Of a stretch of DNA of 12,982 bases, positions 6,986 to 12,982 are shown in pieces. Source of the DNA: an uncultured Eubacteriales bacterium (GTDB lineage: Bacteria > Bacillota_I > Bacilli_A > RF39 > UBA660); contig CAJJKI010000023.1 of assembly GCA_905188025.1 (NCBI GenBank), forward strand, positions 1 through 12,982, written 5' to 3'. Position 1 is the first letter of the stretch. Each line of letters starts with the position of its first letter. A program made the position numbers and the translations under genes. Below the pieces are notes generated by a model that did not search any database, had not been told where the DNA came from, and was given only the letters and a program-made list of their open reading frames with translations.

Positions 6986-6991
6986 TATAAT
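6986..6991 (+). promoter_or_regulatory. -10 element of the htrA promoter
   Basis: A perfect TATAAT lies about 25 nt before the start codon, with a TG two bases upstream of it. No good -35 is found at 16-18 bp; TTGTCA (6954-6959) is too far away at 26 bp. The 6793-7016 gap holds no gene or strong hairpin. Confidence 0.4.
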
Positions 6992-7016
6992 TTTTAAAAT
7001 ATAGGAAGGTGAGATT

Positions 7017-8459
7017 ATGGATAAGGATTTACTTAATGATGAAGAGAAAAATAAAATAAATAATAAGAATGATGAATCAAAAGATATTAAGAATAAGGAT
7101 GAAAAAAAGGTAGATGGAGAAACTGTCACTGAAAAGAAGAAAGATTTAGAGAAGATTGATGATAAGAAATCTAGTGATAATAAGGATAAGGTTAAATCAA
7201 AGAATACTATTGATAAAGTGAATGATGATTCAGTGGAGAGTACTACTAGTGAAAAAAAAGTTGACTCTATGAGTGAAGCGAAAACTATTAGGGATAATAA
7301 TAAGGTTAACTTAGATGATACGATAGTTATTGAGAGAGTTACTCCTAAGGAAACAAGAAAAAGTAGGAGTAAGAGTAATAATACTAGTGTGGTGCTTATT
7401 GTTAGTATTCTTTTATCTTTTGTTTGTGGTATGCTTGGAGCTTATTTGATAAGTAAGACTTTTAGTGTAGAACAAGTTGTTAAAAATATTACTACTAGTG
7501 AATTAGTTGAGAATAGTATATCTAGTTCAGTTGATAAGGTATATGGATCTGCTGTTGTTATTATAGCTAGTAAGGATGGCAAGAAGATATCTACTGGTAC
7601 TGGATTTATTTATAAGAAAGATAATGGCAAGGCTTATATTATGACTAATAATCATGTTATTGATGGTGCTGATAGTGTGGTTGTAGAGTTTAATGATAAA
7701 AATGATCAGATAGAAGCTAGTATTGTAGGTGGAGACACTTATGCGGATATTGCAGTGCTTACTATTAAGGATGATAATTATACGGTAGTGGAGACTGGTG
7801 AGGTTGATTCTCTTAAGTTAGGTGATACGATATTTACTGTAGGATCTCCTATGGGTGTTAACTATAAGGGAACAGTTACTAAGGGAATTTTGTCTGGTAA
7901 GGAAAGACTGGTAGCAGTTAATTTGGCAGGTAATACGTCTGATTATTATATGAAAGTACTTCAAATAGATGCTGCTGTTAATCCTGGTAATTCAGGTGGC
8001 CCTTTATGTGATGTATCTGGTAAGGTAGTTGGAATTATATCTTTGAAGATTGTTCAAGATGAAGTAGAGGGTATGGGATTTGCTATTCCTATTGAGGATG
8101 CTTTGAAGTATGCTTCTTTGATTGAGGATGGTGGCGAGATATCTAGACCATATCTTGGTATTGGTATGTTGGATTTGTCAGAGGAATATTATTTATGGCA
8201 AAATAGAATAACTATACCTGAAGGTGTTGATGAGGGAGTGGCTGTTGTTTCAGTAGAGAATGGTACTCCTGCTAGTAAGGCTGGACTTAAGAAGGGCGAT
8301 ATTATTGTTAAGCTAAATGATGCGGATGTTGGTAGTTTAGCTGAATTTAGATATGAATTATATAAGTATGATGTAGGCGATAAAGTTAAGATTACATTCT
8401 ATCGTGATGGTAAGATGCAAAATGTTAATGTTACTTTAGGAAAAAATGCTAATAGTTAA
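7017..8459 (+). CDS. htrA: Membrane-anchored HtrA/DegP-like serine protease
   Basis: This 480-aa S1C protease probably degrades or refolds misfolded proteins outside the membrane. The catalytic triad is visible: H213 in TNNHVIDG, D244 in YADIAVL and S326 in NPGNSGGPL. A single membrane segment (about 124-146) anchors the protease domain (about 170-370) outside, and one PDZ domain (about 378-475; YLGIGM, GTPASKAGLKKGDIIVKLN) closes the protein. The first 120 residues are low-complexity, dominated by K, D, N, E and S, and would lie in the cytoplasm; this tail is long for an HtrA and is probably disordered. The start has an AGGAAGGTGAG RBS. In B. subtilis htrA paralogues answer to envelope stress through CssRS; no such operator was recognised here. 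Confidence 0.95.
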   Translation: MDKDLLNDEEKNKINNKNDESKDIKNKDEKKVDGETVTEKKKDLEKIDDKKSSDNKDKVKSKNTIDKVNDDSVESTTSEKKVDSMSEAKTIRDNNKVNLDDTIVIERVTPKETRKSRSKSNNTSVVLIVSILLSFVCGMLGAYLISKTFSVEQVVKNITTSELVENSISSSVDKVYGSAVVIIASKDGKKISTGTGFIYKKDNGKAYIMTNNHVIDGADSVVVEFNDKNDQIEASIVGGDTYADIAVLTIKDDNYTVVETGEVDSLKLGDTIFTVGSPMGVNYKGTVTKGILSGKERLVAVNLAGNTSDYYMKVLQIDAAVNPGNSGGPLCDVSGKVVGIISLKIVQDEVEGMGFAIPIEDALKYASLIEDGGEISRPYLGIGMLDLSEEYYLWQNRITIPEGVDEGVAVVSVENGTPASKAGLKKGDIIVKLNDADVGSLAEFRYELYKYDVGDKVKITFYRDGKMQNVNVTLGKNANS

Positions 8460-8654
8460 TGCTTTTTGTTTGTTGATAGACTTAAGCTAAAGTTAACTAT
8501 GTTTGTGTGAGATTAACTGGTATGATTGAGTTGTCTATTTATATTTGAAAGAAAATTGATTTATATGATAGTTTGTTAATGTTTAGATAAAAATTACTTT
8601 GTATCTTGGACTTTGTATGTTGAACTATTGTTAAATAAAAGCTATTTTATGATG

Positions 8655-8694
8655 AACCTCATTTCCTTGTGATAAAGGAGATGAGGTTTTGTTT
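8655..8694 (+). terminator. Intrinsic terminator downstream of htrA
   Basis: A 14-bp stem pairs AACCTCATTTCCTT (8655-8668) with AAGGAGATGAGGTT (8675-8688). It has one G-U pair and a 6-nt loop, and is followed by TTGTTTTG. It is the likely 3' end of the htrA transcript, although it lies 195 nt past the stop. The TTGAAC/TATTTT pair just upstream leaves open that it ends a very short separate RNA. Confidence 0.85.
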
Positions 8695-8854
8695 TGTGTA
8701 ATGTTACTCTGATTTTATTGAACCCTGATTTTTTGAATTTTGCTGGTAGATATATGTTTTACTTTCTAATGTAAAATGAATGTTTTTTTGGTATTGTAAA
8801 GTGTAGAATCTTAGCAAATTATTTAGATTTTTTTGTAAACTACTTATTAATTTA

Positions 8855-8883
8855 TTGTTAACGATATGCTTGTATGTTATAAT
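8855..8883 (+). promoter_or_regulatory. Strong promoter upstream of the G5-protein gene
   Basis: TTGTTA (8855-8860) and a perfect TATAAT (8878-8883) are 17 bp apart, with a TGT extended -10 (8875-8877). This is the best promoter in the window. Transcription would begin at about 8890, directly before a terminator-like hairpin. Confidence 0.75.
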
Positions 8884-8891
8884 TGTGTTGT

Positions 8892-8936
8892 AAAGGGCTA
8901 GTAAAGACTTTATTGTTTTTACTGGCTTTCTTTTTT
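8892..8936 (+). terminator. Leader terminator or attenuator ahead of the G5-protein gene
   Basis: AAAGGGCTAGTAAA (8892-8905) pairs with TTTACTGGCTTT (8918-8929) through about 12 bp with three G-U pairs, followed by C and six T. It forms at the very 5' end of the transcript from the 8855 promoter, some 30 nt before the gene. It could attenuate the gene, stabilise its 5' end, or end a roughly 45-nt RNA. No alternative antiterminator pairing was recognised. Confidence 0.7.
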
Positions 8937-8967
8937 ATTATTTATGGTAGTAAGGAGTGTTTAAGTA

Positions 8968-9543
8968 TTGAAAAAAGTTTTATTTGGAATTAGTTGTTTT
9001 ATGTTGCTTTGTACTTGTGTGGACGCTACTAAAGGGTGTTGTTCACATCATGGAGGTGAGGCTGGTTGCAATAGTAATGGAAGAACAATTTGTTGGGATG
9101 GAACGCTTAGTCCTTCTTGTACTTGTACACCTCAATATAGGGCGATTAGTGGCTGTACTGATAGTGGTGCAATTAATTATAATAGTAATGCTACTCAAGA
9201 TGATAATACCTGTAGGTATAAGAAAATAGTTACTGATACGATTGTTGATAATTATAAAACAATTTATCAAGATAATGATGATTTGGAATATCAAAGGGAG
9301 GAAGTAGCTATTCATGGCGTAGATGGAATTACAAGGGTGGAATACGAGGTTATTACAAATAGCGGCGGTACTGAAATATCACGTAAAGAAGTAAATAGAG
9401 TGGTTGTTAAGGAACGTGTAGATGAAGTGATATTGGTGGGTACTAAGAAAGAAGAAAGTGCTGATACTCCTAGTGGTATTGTACCTGTGGGGGTTGTTGG
9501 TATTATTGCATATTTTATATATAAAAAGAAGCATAAATATTAA
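8968..9543 (+). CDS. Secreted, membrane-anchored G5-domain surface protein
   Basis: This 191-aa exported protein begins with a signal peptide (1-20, probable cleavage after VDA). A Cys/His-rich motif follows, GCCSHHGG...GC...ICWDGT...SPSCTC (23-53), known from many bacterial exported proteins but without a firm function. Next is a GCTDSGAINYN...DDNTC repeat (62-82), of a kind common in secreted proteins. A G5 domain (about 88-160; HGVDGITRVEYEV, VDEVILVGTK), linked to binding of sugars or zinc at cell surfaces, follows. A C-terminal membrane segment (169-185) ends in a KKKHKY tail, with no LPXTG. The start codon is TTG, chosen because it begins the signal peptide and has a TAAGGAG RBS about 10 nt upstream. 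It is probably co-transcribed with the FtsK-like gene 28 nt downstream. Confidence 0.8.
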   Translation: MKKVLFGISCFMLLCTCVDATKGCCSHHGGEAGCNSNGRTICWDGTLSPSCTCTPQYRAISGCTDSGAINYNSNATQDDNTCRYKKIVTDTIVDNYKTIYQDNDDLEYQREEVAIHGVDGITRVEYEVITNSGGTEISRKEVNRVVVKERVDEVILVGTKKEESADTPSGIVPVGVVGIIAYFIYKKKHKY

Positions 9544-9571
9544 GATATTATTGTATGAAGGAGGAGTTTAA

Positions 9572-10480
9572 ATGAATAAGGGATATGTTATGCCTAGTAA
9601 AGATTTACTGATTAAGAATATTGAGAGGGATGATTTGGATGATAGATATTATCGTTTGAGTAAGTTATTATTTAAGAAAGATTTAAATGATAAGCTATTA
9701 GTACCAATAGGAATTGATGATAAGAAAGAAAAATATTTTGTAAATTTGAATGATATATCATTAATGCTTATAGGTGGAGAGACAGGTAGTGGAAAGAGTG
9801 TTCTTATTGATAGTATTATAATTAGTTTGCTTTTAAAGAATAGTCCTGATGATTTAAGATTTGTATTTATTGATCCTAAGAAAATAGAATTATTTGAATA
9901 TGATGGAATACCTCATATGGTTGATAATGGATTTGATACTGATGAACTATCTCATATAATTGATAATGGATTTGATACTGAAGATTGGAAGAGGAAAATT
10001 ATATTAATTAAAGAAATGATAGATAAAAGGATAGAATTGCTTAGTGGTGTTCGTGTTAGTAATATAAGAAAATATAATGATATATCTAATGATAAACTTG
10101 CTCAGGTAGTAATTGTTATAGAAGAGGCTTACGATATGATTCATGATAAAGAGTTTATTGAGTTGGTTAGGTGTATAGGGAGTGTTGGCGTTAATATTGG
10201 TGTTCATTTGATTATGTCTACTAATATGTGTGTTAAGAGTAAGTTTGATAAGGAGCTATTTAGTTTGTTTGGGTATGTACTTACTTTTGATTTATCTAAT
10301 AGTGAACAATCTAGGTATATGAATTTAAAGGGGGCTGAATTTTTGAAAGTTTGCGGGGAGGCTATGATTAAGGTTAGGGGTAAAGGTGTAGTAAGGATAC
10401 AAGCTCCATATATTAGTGATAAAGAGATTAAGAACGTAGTTGAGTTTATAAAGAATGAGAATGATGCGGTTAATGTGTAG
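9572..10480 (+). CDS. Stand-alone FtsK/SpoIIIE-like DNA translocase motor
   Basis: This 302-aa protein consists of only the motor region of the FtsK/SpoIIIE family. The Walker A motif is GGETGSGKS (68-76) with K75. FVFIDPKKIELFEYDGIPHM (97-116) follows. The Walker B is VIVIEEAYDMI (180-190), with Glu where canonical members have Asp (VIDELADLM). CGEAMIKVRGKGVVRIQAPYISDKEI (261-286) matches the family's C-terminal strands. The membrane segments, linker and gamma DNA-reading domain of the roughly 800-aa FtsK are absent, and the loop holding the usual RPSVDVITG is diverged. It may pump DNA in a mobile element or be a partner of another membrane protein. An in-frame duplication lies at 115-140. 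The AAGGAGGAG RBS fits the ATG; it is second after the G5 gene. Confidence 0.85.
   Translation: MNKGYVMPSKDLLIKNIERDDLDDRYYRLSKLLFKKDLNDKLLVPIGIDDKKEKYFVNLNDISLMLIGGETGSGKSVLIDSIIISLLLKNSPDDLRFVFIDPKKIELFEYDGIPHMVDNGFDTDELSHIIDNGFDTEDWKRKIILIKEMIDKRIELLSGVRVSNIRKYNDISNDKLAQVVIVIEEAYDMIHDKEFIELVRCIGSVGVNIGVHLIMSTNMCVKSKFDKELFSLFGYVLTFDLSNSEQSRYMNLKGAEFLKVCGEAMIKVRGKGVVRIQAPYISDKEIKNVVEFIKNENDAVNV
9912..9989 (+). repeat. 39-bp in-frame tandem duplication inside the FtsK-like gene
   Basis: Two adjacent 39-bp units begin at 9912 and 9951. Their first 31 bases agree at 29 positions (only GG versus AA differ), and both encode H-[MI]-[VI]-DNGFDT-[DE]. Other FtsK proteins have just one such segment between IPHL and the following helix, so this is a recent 13-codon insertion that keeps the frame. 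Confidence 0.85.
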
Positions 10481-10602
10481 TTGGATTGTTGATGGATAGT
10501 TGTGGGGAAGTGGTGTGTGAGTAGCGTTTGTGTGTGGTAAAAATGTTATGTAGACATTAACCATTTTGGAAATTATACATATACTTTATATAGGTGATAT
10601 GT

Positions 10603-10905
10603 GTGAATAATATATTTGAAGGTGTGATTATTGATCCGGGACATGGCGGCGTTGATAGCGGTGCTCGTGGTAGTGATTTATTAGAGAAGGAGTATAATTT
10701 GCTTATTAGTAGATATATGTATGATAGGTTTAGAGAATTAGGGGTGCCTGTATATATAACTAGGGATAATGATACGACATTGGAACCTACTGATAGGATT
10801 AAGAAGGTGATGTCTTTTTATGGGAATGATCCAAATGTGGTGCTGGTGTCTAATCACTTGAATGCAGGAGGTGACGATGGTCATTGTGTAACAAAATATG
10901 TATAA
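10603..10905 (+). pseudogene. Truncated N-acetylmuramoyl-L-alanine amidase (Amidase_3)
   Basis: The first 93 or so residues match the zinc-dependent Amidase_3 fold, which cuts the bond between MurNAc and L-Ala in peptidoglycan. Seen are IIDPGHGGVDSGA (9-21) with ligand H14, LLEKEYNL with ligand E28, and LVSNHLNAGG (81-90) with ligand H85. The domain normally spans about 180 residues. Here homology stops after GGDDG, and seven unrelated residues lead to a TAA, so the catalytic C-terminal Glu is missing and the protein should be inactive. GTG at 10603 is preferred over 10594 because AGGTGAT (10592-10598) then lies at normal spacing. The break coincides with the start of sequence of different character. 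Confidence 0.8.
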
Positions 10906-10945
10906 CAATTAAAGCCAAATATAATTATTAAATGAAAATATCTAA

Positions 10946-10966
10946 TAATATTATGCTATAATATTA
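10946..10966 (+). promoter_or_regulatory. Extended -10 promoter with overlapping dyad, helicase gene
   Basis: TATAAT (10957-10962) has a TGC extended -10 (10954-10956) and no clear -35. It sits inside a perfect inverted repeat with 9-bp arms, TAATATTAT-GCT-ATAATATTA. A protein bound to this dyad would block the promoter, so it may be an operator. The arms are pure A/T, so chance cannot be excluded. Confidence 0.45.
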
Positions 10967-10983
10967 AATGAGGTGAAATGTCT

Positions 10984-12982
10984 ATGAAAGAGTTTATTAT
11001 TGAAGATAATCTAAGTAATATAGAATTAGAAAATATTCGTTTATTTATCAATAAAGTAAGTGAAATTAAAGAACTTAATAGTTCTGCTTTTTGTGGATAT
11101 CCTTATTTTGAAGGTAATAAAGATAATTCTATTTTAAAATGTGCTATTATCAATGAAAGAGGTATAAATATATTAATTAATAATGAAGATGAGTTAAAAA
11201 GATATAAGAGATACATAATGAAAATTTTATTGTCATCAGAATTAATAGCTGATAAAATGGATGAAGTTGATATATTTAATCCAGTTTATGTGGAAAAGTT
11301 AAATTCAAAAGGCAAATTGTTGCCAGAAAAAAATATCCTTTCATGTGACGATTTGACGGAAATAATTTCTTTATTTCAAAATACATTTAATCTTATAAAA
11401 TTTGATGAAAGAAAAATAGAAAAAGAAGGTTCAATAGGATTTTGCATAAAAAAACGCTCAGAAGAAATAGCAAATTTTGATGAAAATCAGTTTAATGGAA
11501 TATACACTAAAAGAGATAGTAATCTACGAATCAGAGGATTGGCTGGTAGTGGTAAAACAATAGTTTTAGTAAAAAAAATGGCATACATGCATTTTAAAAA
11601 TCCAGAAGCTAATTTGTGTTATGTATTTTATACGATATCTTTAAAACAATATATCACAAAATTGTTTTGTGATTTCTACAAAGAATTTGTTCCTTATGGA
11701 GAACCTGATTTTTCCAAAATAAATATTATGCATTGTTGGGGTGGGAAATATAATGAAGGGTTTTATTCAAAAATGTGTAATGTTAGTAATAATGCACCTA
11801 TTTCTTATTCTATGGGAACTTCACTAGAAGGTATATCAAAAGATTTGTTAGATACTCTAAAATATGATTTAAATATTTATGATTATGTCTTTTTAGATGA
11901 AGCACAAGATTTTGGTATAAATTTCTTTCATTTAATTTTAAAATCTTTAAAAGAAAATGGAAAATTAATATATGCATATGATGAAATGCAAACACTAGGA
12001 GATAATAAAAAGTCAGTACCAACAAAAAATGAAATTTTTGGAAATCGTGAATGTGAAGATATTGATTTAAAAACATGTTATAGAACTCCAAAAGAAATTC
12101 TAGTAACTGCACATGCTTTAGGATTAGGAATTTATCGTAATGTAGAAAATCCAATTGTTAATATGATAGAAGATATTAAAGTTTGGGGATCTATTGGTTA
12201 TGAAGTTGTTGAGGGAAATTTAAAATATGGTTCGTATGTTAAACTTGATAGAAAACAAATATATTCTAATTTAATACCTGATCCTATACGATTTCAAAAA
12301 TTTACTAATTCTACTCAGCAATATGAATATGTTACAAATGAGATTAAGCGTTTAATAGAGAATGAAGAAGTTTTAGCAGATGATATATTAATTATAGATT
12401 TAGATGATAAAAATATTAAGAAAAATTCGATGAAATTTAAAGAGATATTTTATACAAATTTAGAAGATAATGTTGATTTTTTTGATAATGGTCAATGGTT
12501 AAATACTATAAATGTTGTTGATAAAGATAATCCTAAACTTTTTAAATTAGAAAATTCAATTGCTTATACAACTATTTATCGTGCTAAAGGTAATGAAGCT
12601 AATATTGTATTTATTTTAAACAGTGATGCGATAAGTTCATTAGAGAGTACAAGTAGAAATAGTTTGTTTACAGCTATGACACGTTCCAAGTTTCTAGTAT
12701 ATATATTGGATAGTAATAGTACTACAAATTACGAGGAAGAAATTAAAAGAGTAAAAGATAGTAATTATACTTTAGAGTTTAACTATCCAACAAAGGGTGA
12801 ATTAAGAAAAATAAGAACAAATTCTAAATCAGAAATAACAGTAATCAAATCTATGGATAATGCAATAAAATCGTTTAGGAATGCTGTTGAACATAATAAA
12901 AAGTTAGAATTAGATTTATTACTTCAACAGACTGGAAAAGATAATATTGATGAGCTATTACAATATTTAAAAGATATGAAAG
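10984..12982 (+). CDS. Superfamily 1 (UvrD/Rep-like) helicase, cut by window end
   Basis: An open frame runs 666 codons to the end of the window without a stop. Helicase motifs appear in order: Walker A GLAGSGKT (185-192, K191), motif II FLDEAQDF (303-310), motif III YDEMQTL, motif IV TCYRTPKE (364-371), motif V YRAKGNEANIVFI (532-544) and motif VI FTAMTRSK (562-569, R567). The N-terminal 160 residues are unassigned; strands around KCAIINERGINILIN recall NERD-like nuclease folds, but no catalytic ExK was seen. Such helicases unwind nucleic acid and are common in repair and phage defence; a defence role is inferred from context. ATG at 10984 is preferred (GAGGTG 8 nt upstream) over the in-frame ATG at 10978. 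Lysine is coded by AAA with only about eight AAG, unlike the other genes here, which suggests transfer. Confidence 0.85.
   Translation, partial: MKEFIIEDNLSNIELENIRLFINKVSEIKELNSSAFCGYPYFEGNKDNSILKCAIINERGINILINNEDELKRYKRYIMKILLSSELIADKMDEVDIFNPVYVEKLNSKGKLLPEKNILSCDDLTEIISLFQNTFNLIKFDERKIEKEGSIGFCIKKRSEEIANFDENQFNGIYTKRDSNLRIRGLAGSGKTIVLVKKMAYMHFKNPEANLCYVFYTISLKQYITKLFCDFYKEFVPYGEPDFSKINIMHCWGGKYNEGFYSKMCNVSNNAPISYSMGTSLEGISKDLLDTLKYDLNIYDYVFLDEAQDFGINFFHLILKSLKENGKLIYAYDEMQTLGDNKKSVPTKNEIFGNRECEDIDLKTCYRTPKEILVTAHALGLGIYRNVENPIVNMIEDIKVWGSIGYEVVEGNLKYGSYVKLDRKQIYSNLIPDPIRFQKFTNSTQQYEYVTNEIKRLIENEEVLADDILIIDLDDKNIKKNSMKFKEIFYTNLEDNVDFFDNGQWLNTINVVDKDNPKLFKLENSIAYTTIYRAKGNEANIVFILNSDAISSLESTSRNSLFTAMTRSKFLVYILDSNSTTNYEEEIKRVKDSNYTLEFNYPTKGELRKIRTNSKSEITVIKSMDNAIKSFRNAVEHNKKLELDLLLQQTGKDNIDELLQYLKDMK

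Larger units (their letters stand above)
8460..8967 (+). other. Non-coding region between htrA and the G5-protein gene
   Basis: No ORF with an RBS stands out in these 508 bases. The region contains two strong hairpin-plus-T signals (8655-8694 and 8892-8936), a near-consensus promoter (8855-8883) and a weaker promoter-like pair, TTGAAC (8620-8625) and TATTTT (8643-8648), 17 bp apart. The 195 nt between the htrA stop and the first hairpin hold only short AT-rich dyads. Confidence 0.6.

Noticed and set aside
9043..9315. 90-codon minus-strand ORF opposite the G5 gene
   Set aside because: Low-complexity I/T/N-rich translation, no RBS, antisense to a well-supported gene.
10877..10910. Imperfect inverted repeat ATTGT...ACAAT at the amidase junction as a recombination site
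   Set aside because: Only 5 bp pair cleanly in AT-rich DNA, and no second copy was found in the window.
11810..12154. 114-codon minus-strand ORF
   Set aside because: It lies opposite the helicase core motifs and its sequence is a Leu/His/Phe-rich mirror of AT-rich codons.

Overview
The window is very AT-rich and tightly packed, with RBSs of the AAGGAGG type, TTGACA/TATAAT-like promoters and intrinsic terminators. It carries a sporulation sigma-K gene plus trpS, yqeG and yqeH. Together these indicate a low-GC, probably spore-forming Bacillota (a Bacilli/Erysipelotrichia-like or gut RF39-like lineage is my inference). Trp is encoded by TGG and complete homologues read without in-frame TGA, so the standard code fits. 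Notably, none of the eleven ends of the annotated ORFs uses TGA.

Layout: (1) 1-150 is the decayed right end of an IS200/IS605-type element, with the last codons of a broken tnpB and several intact hairpins. (2) 256-1923 encodes an unrecognised 555-aa protein with two HEPN-type RX4H motifs (RNVMAH and RNAIAH). It converges on sigK (1916-2620, minus strand), and the two share a bidirectional terminator inside their overlapping ends. (3) 2739-5569 is a four-gene operon: trpS, yqeG (HAD phosphatase), yqeH (ribosome-assembly GTPase) and a small nucleoside deoxyribosyltransferase-like protein. (4) 5866-6792 is an Abi_2 (AbiD/AbiF) protein, a second RX4H HEPN-type gene with its own promoter. (5) 7017-8459 is a membrane-anchored HtrA serine protease with a long charged cytoplasmic tail. 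(6) 8460-8967 is a non-coding stretch with two strong hairpin-T signals, one directly after a near-consensus promoter. (7) 8968-10480 holds a secreted, C-terminally anchored G5-domain surface protein and a stand-alone FtsK/SpoIIIE-like motor with an internal 39-bp duplication. (8) 10603-10905 is the 5' part of an N-acetylmuramoyl-L-alanine amidase that breaks off before its catalytic C-terminus. Directly after it, sequence with a different codon style (AAA strongly over AAG) begins, with a superfamily-1 helicase gene that runs off the window end.

The core genes cover tRNA charging, ribosome assembly, sporulation and envelope quality control. Between and beside them sit accessory genes likely to act in defence or mobility: the dual-HEPN protein, Abi_2, the helicase and the IS605 remnant. 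The most promising undescribed items are the dual-HEPN protein next to a structured RNA-like segment, and the island that begins inside the truncated amidase.
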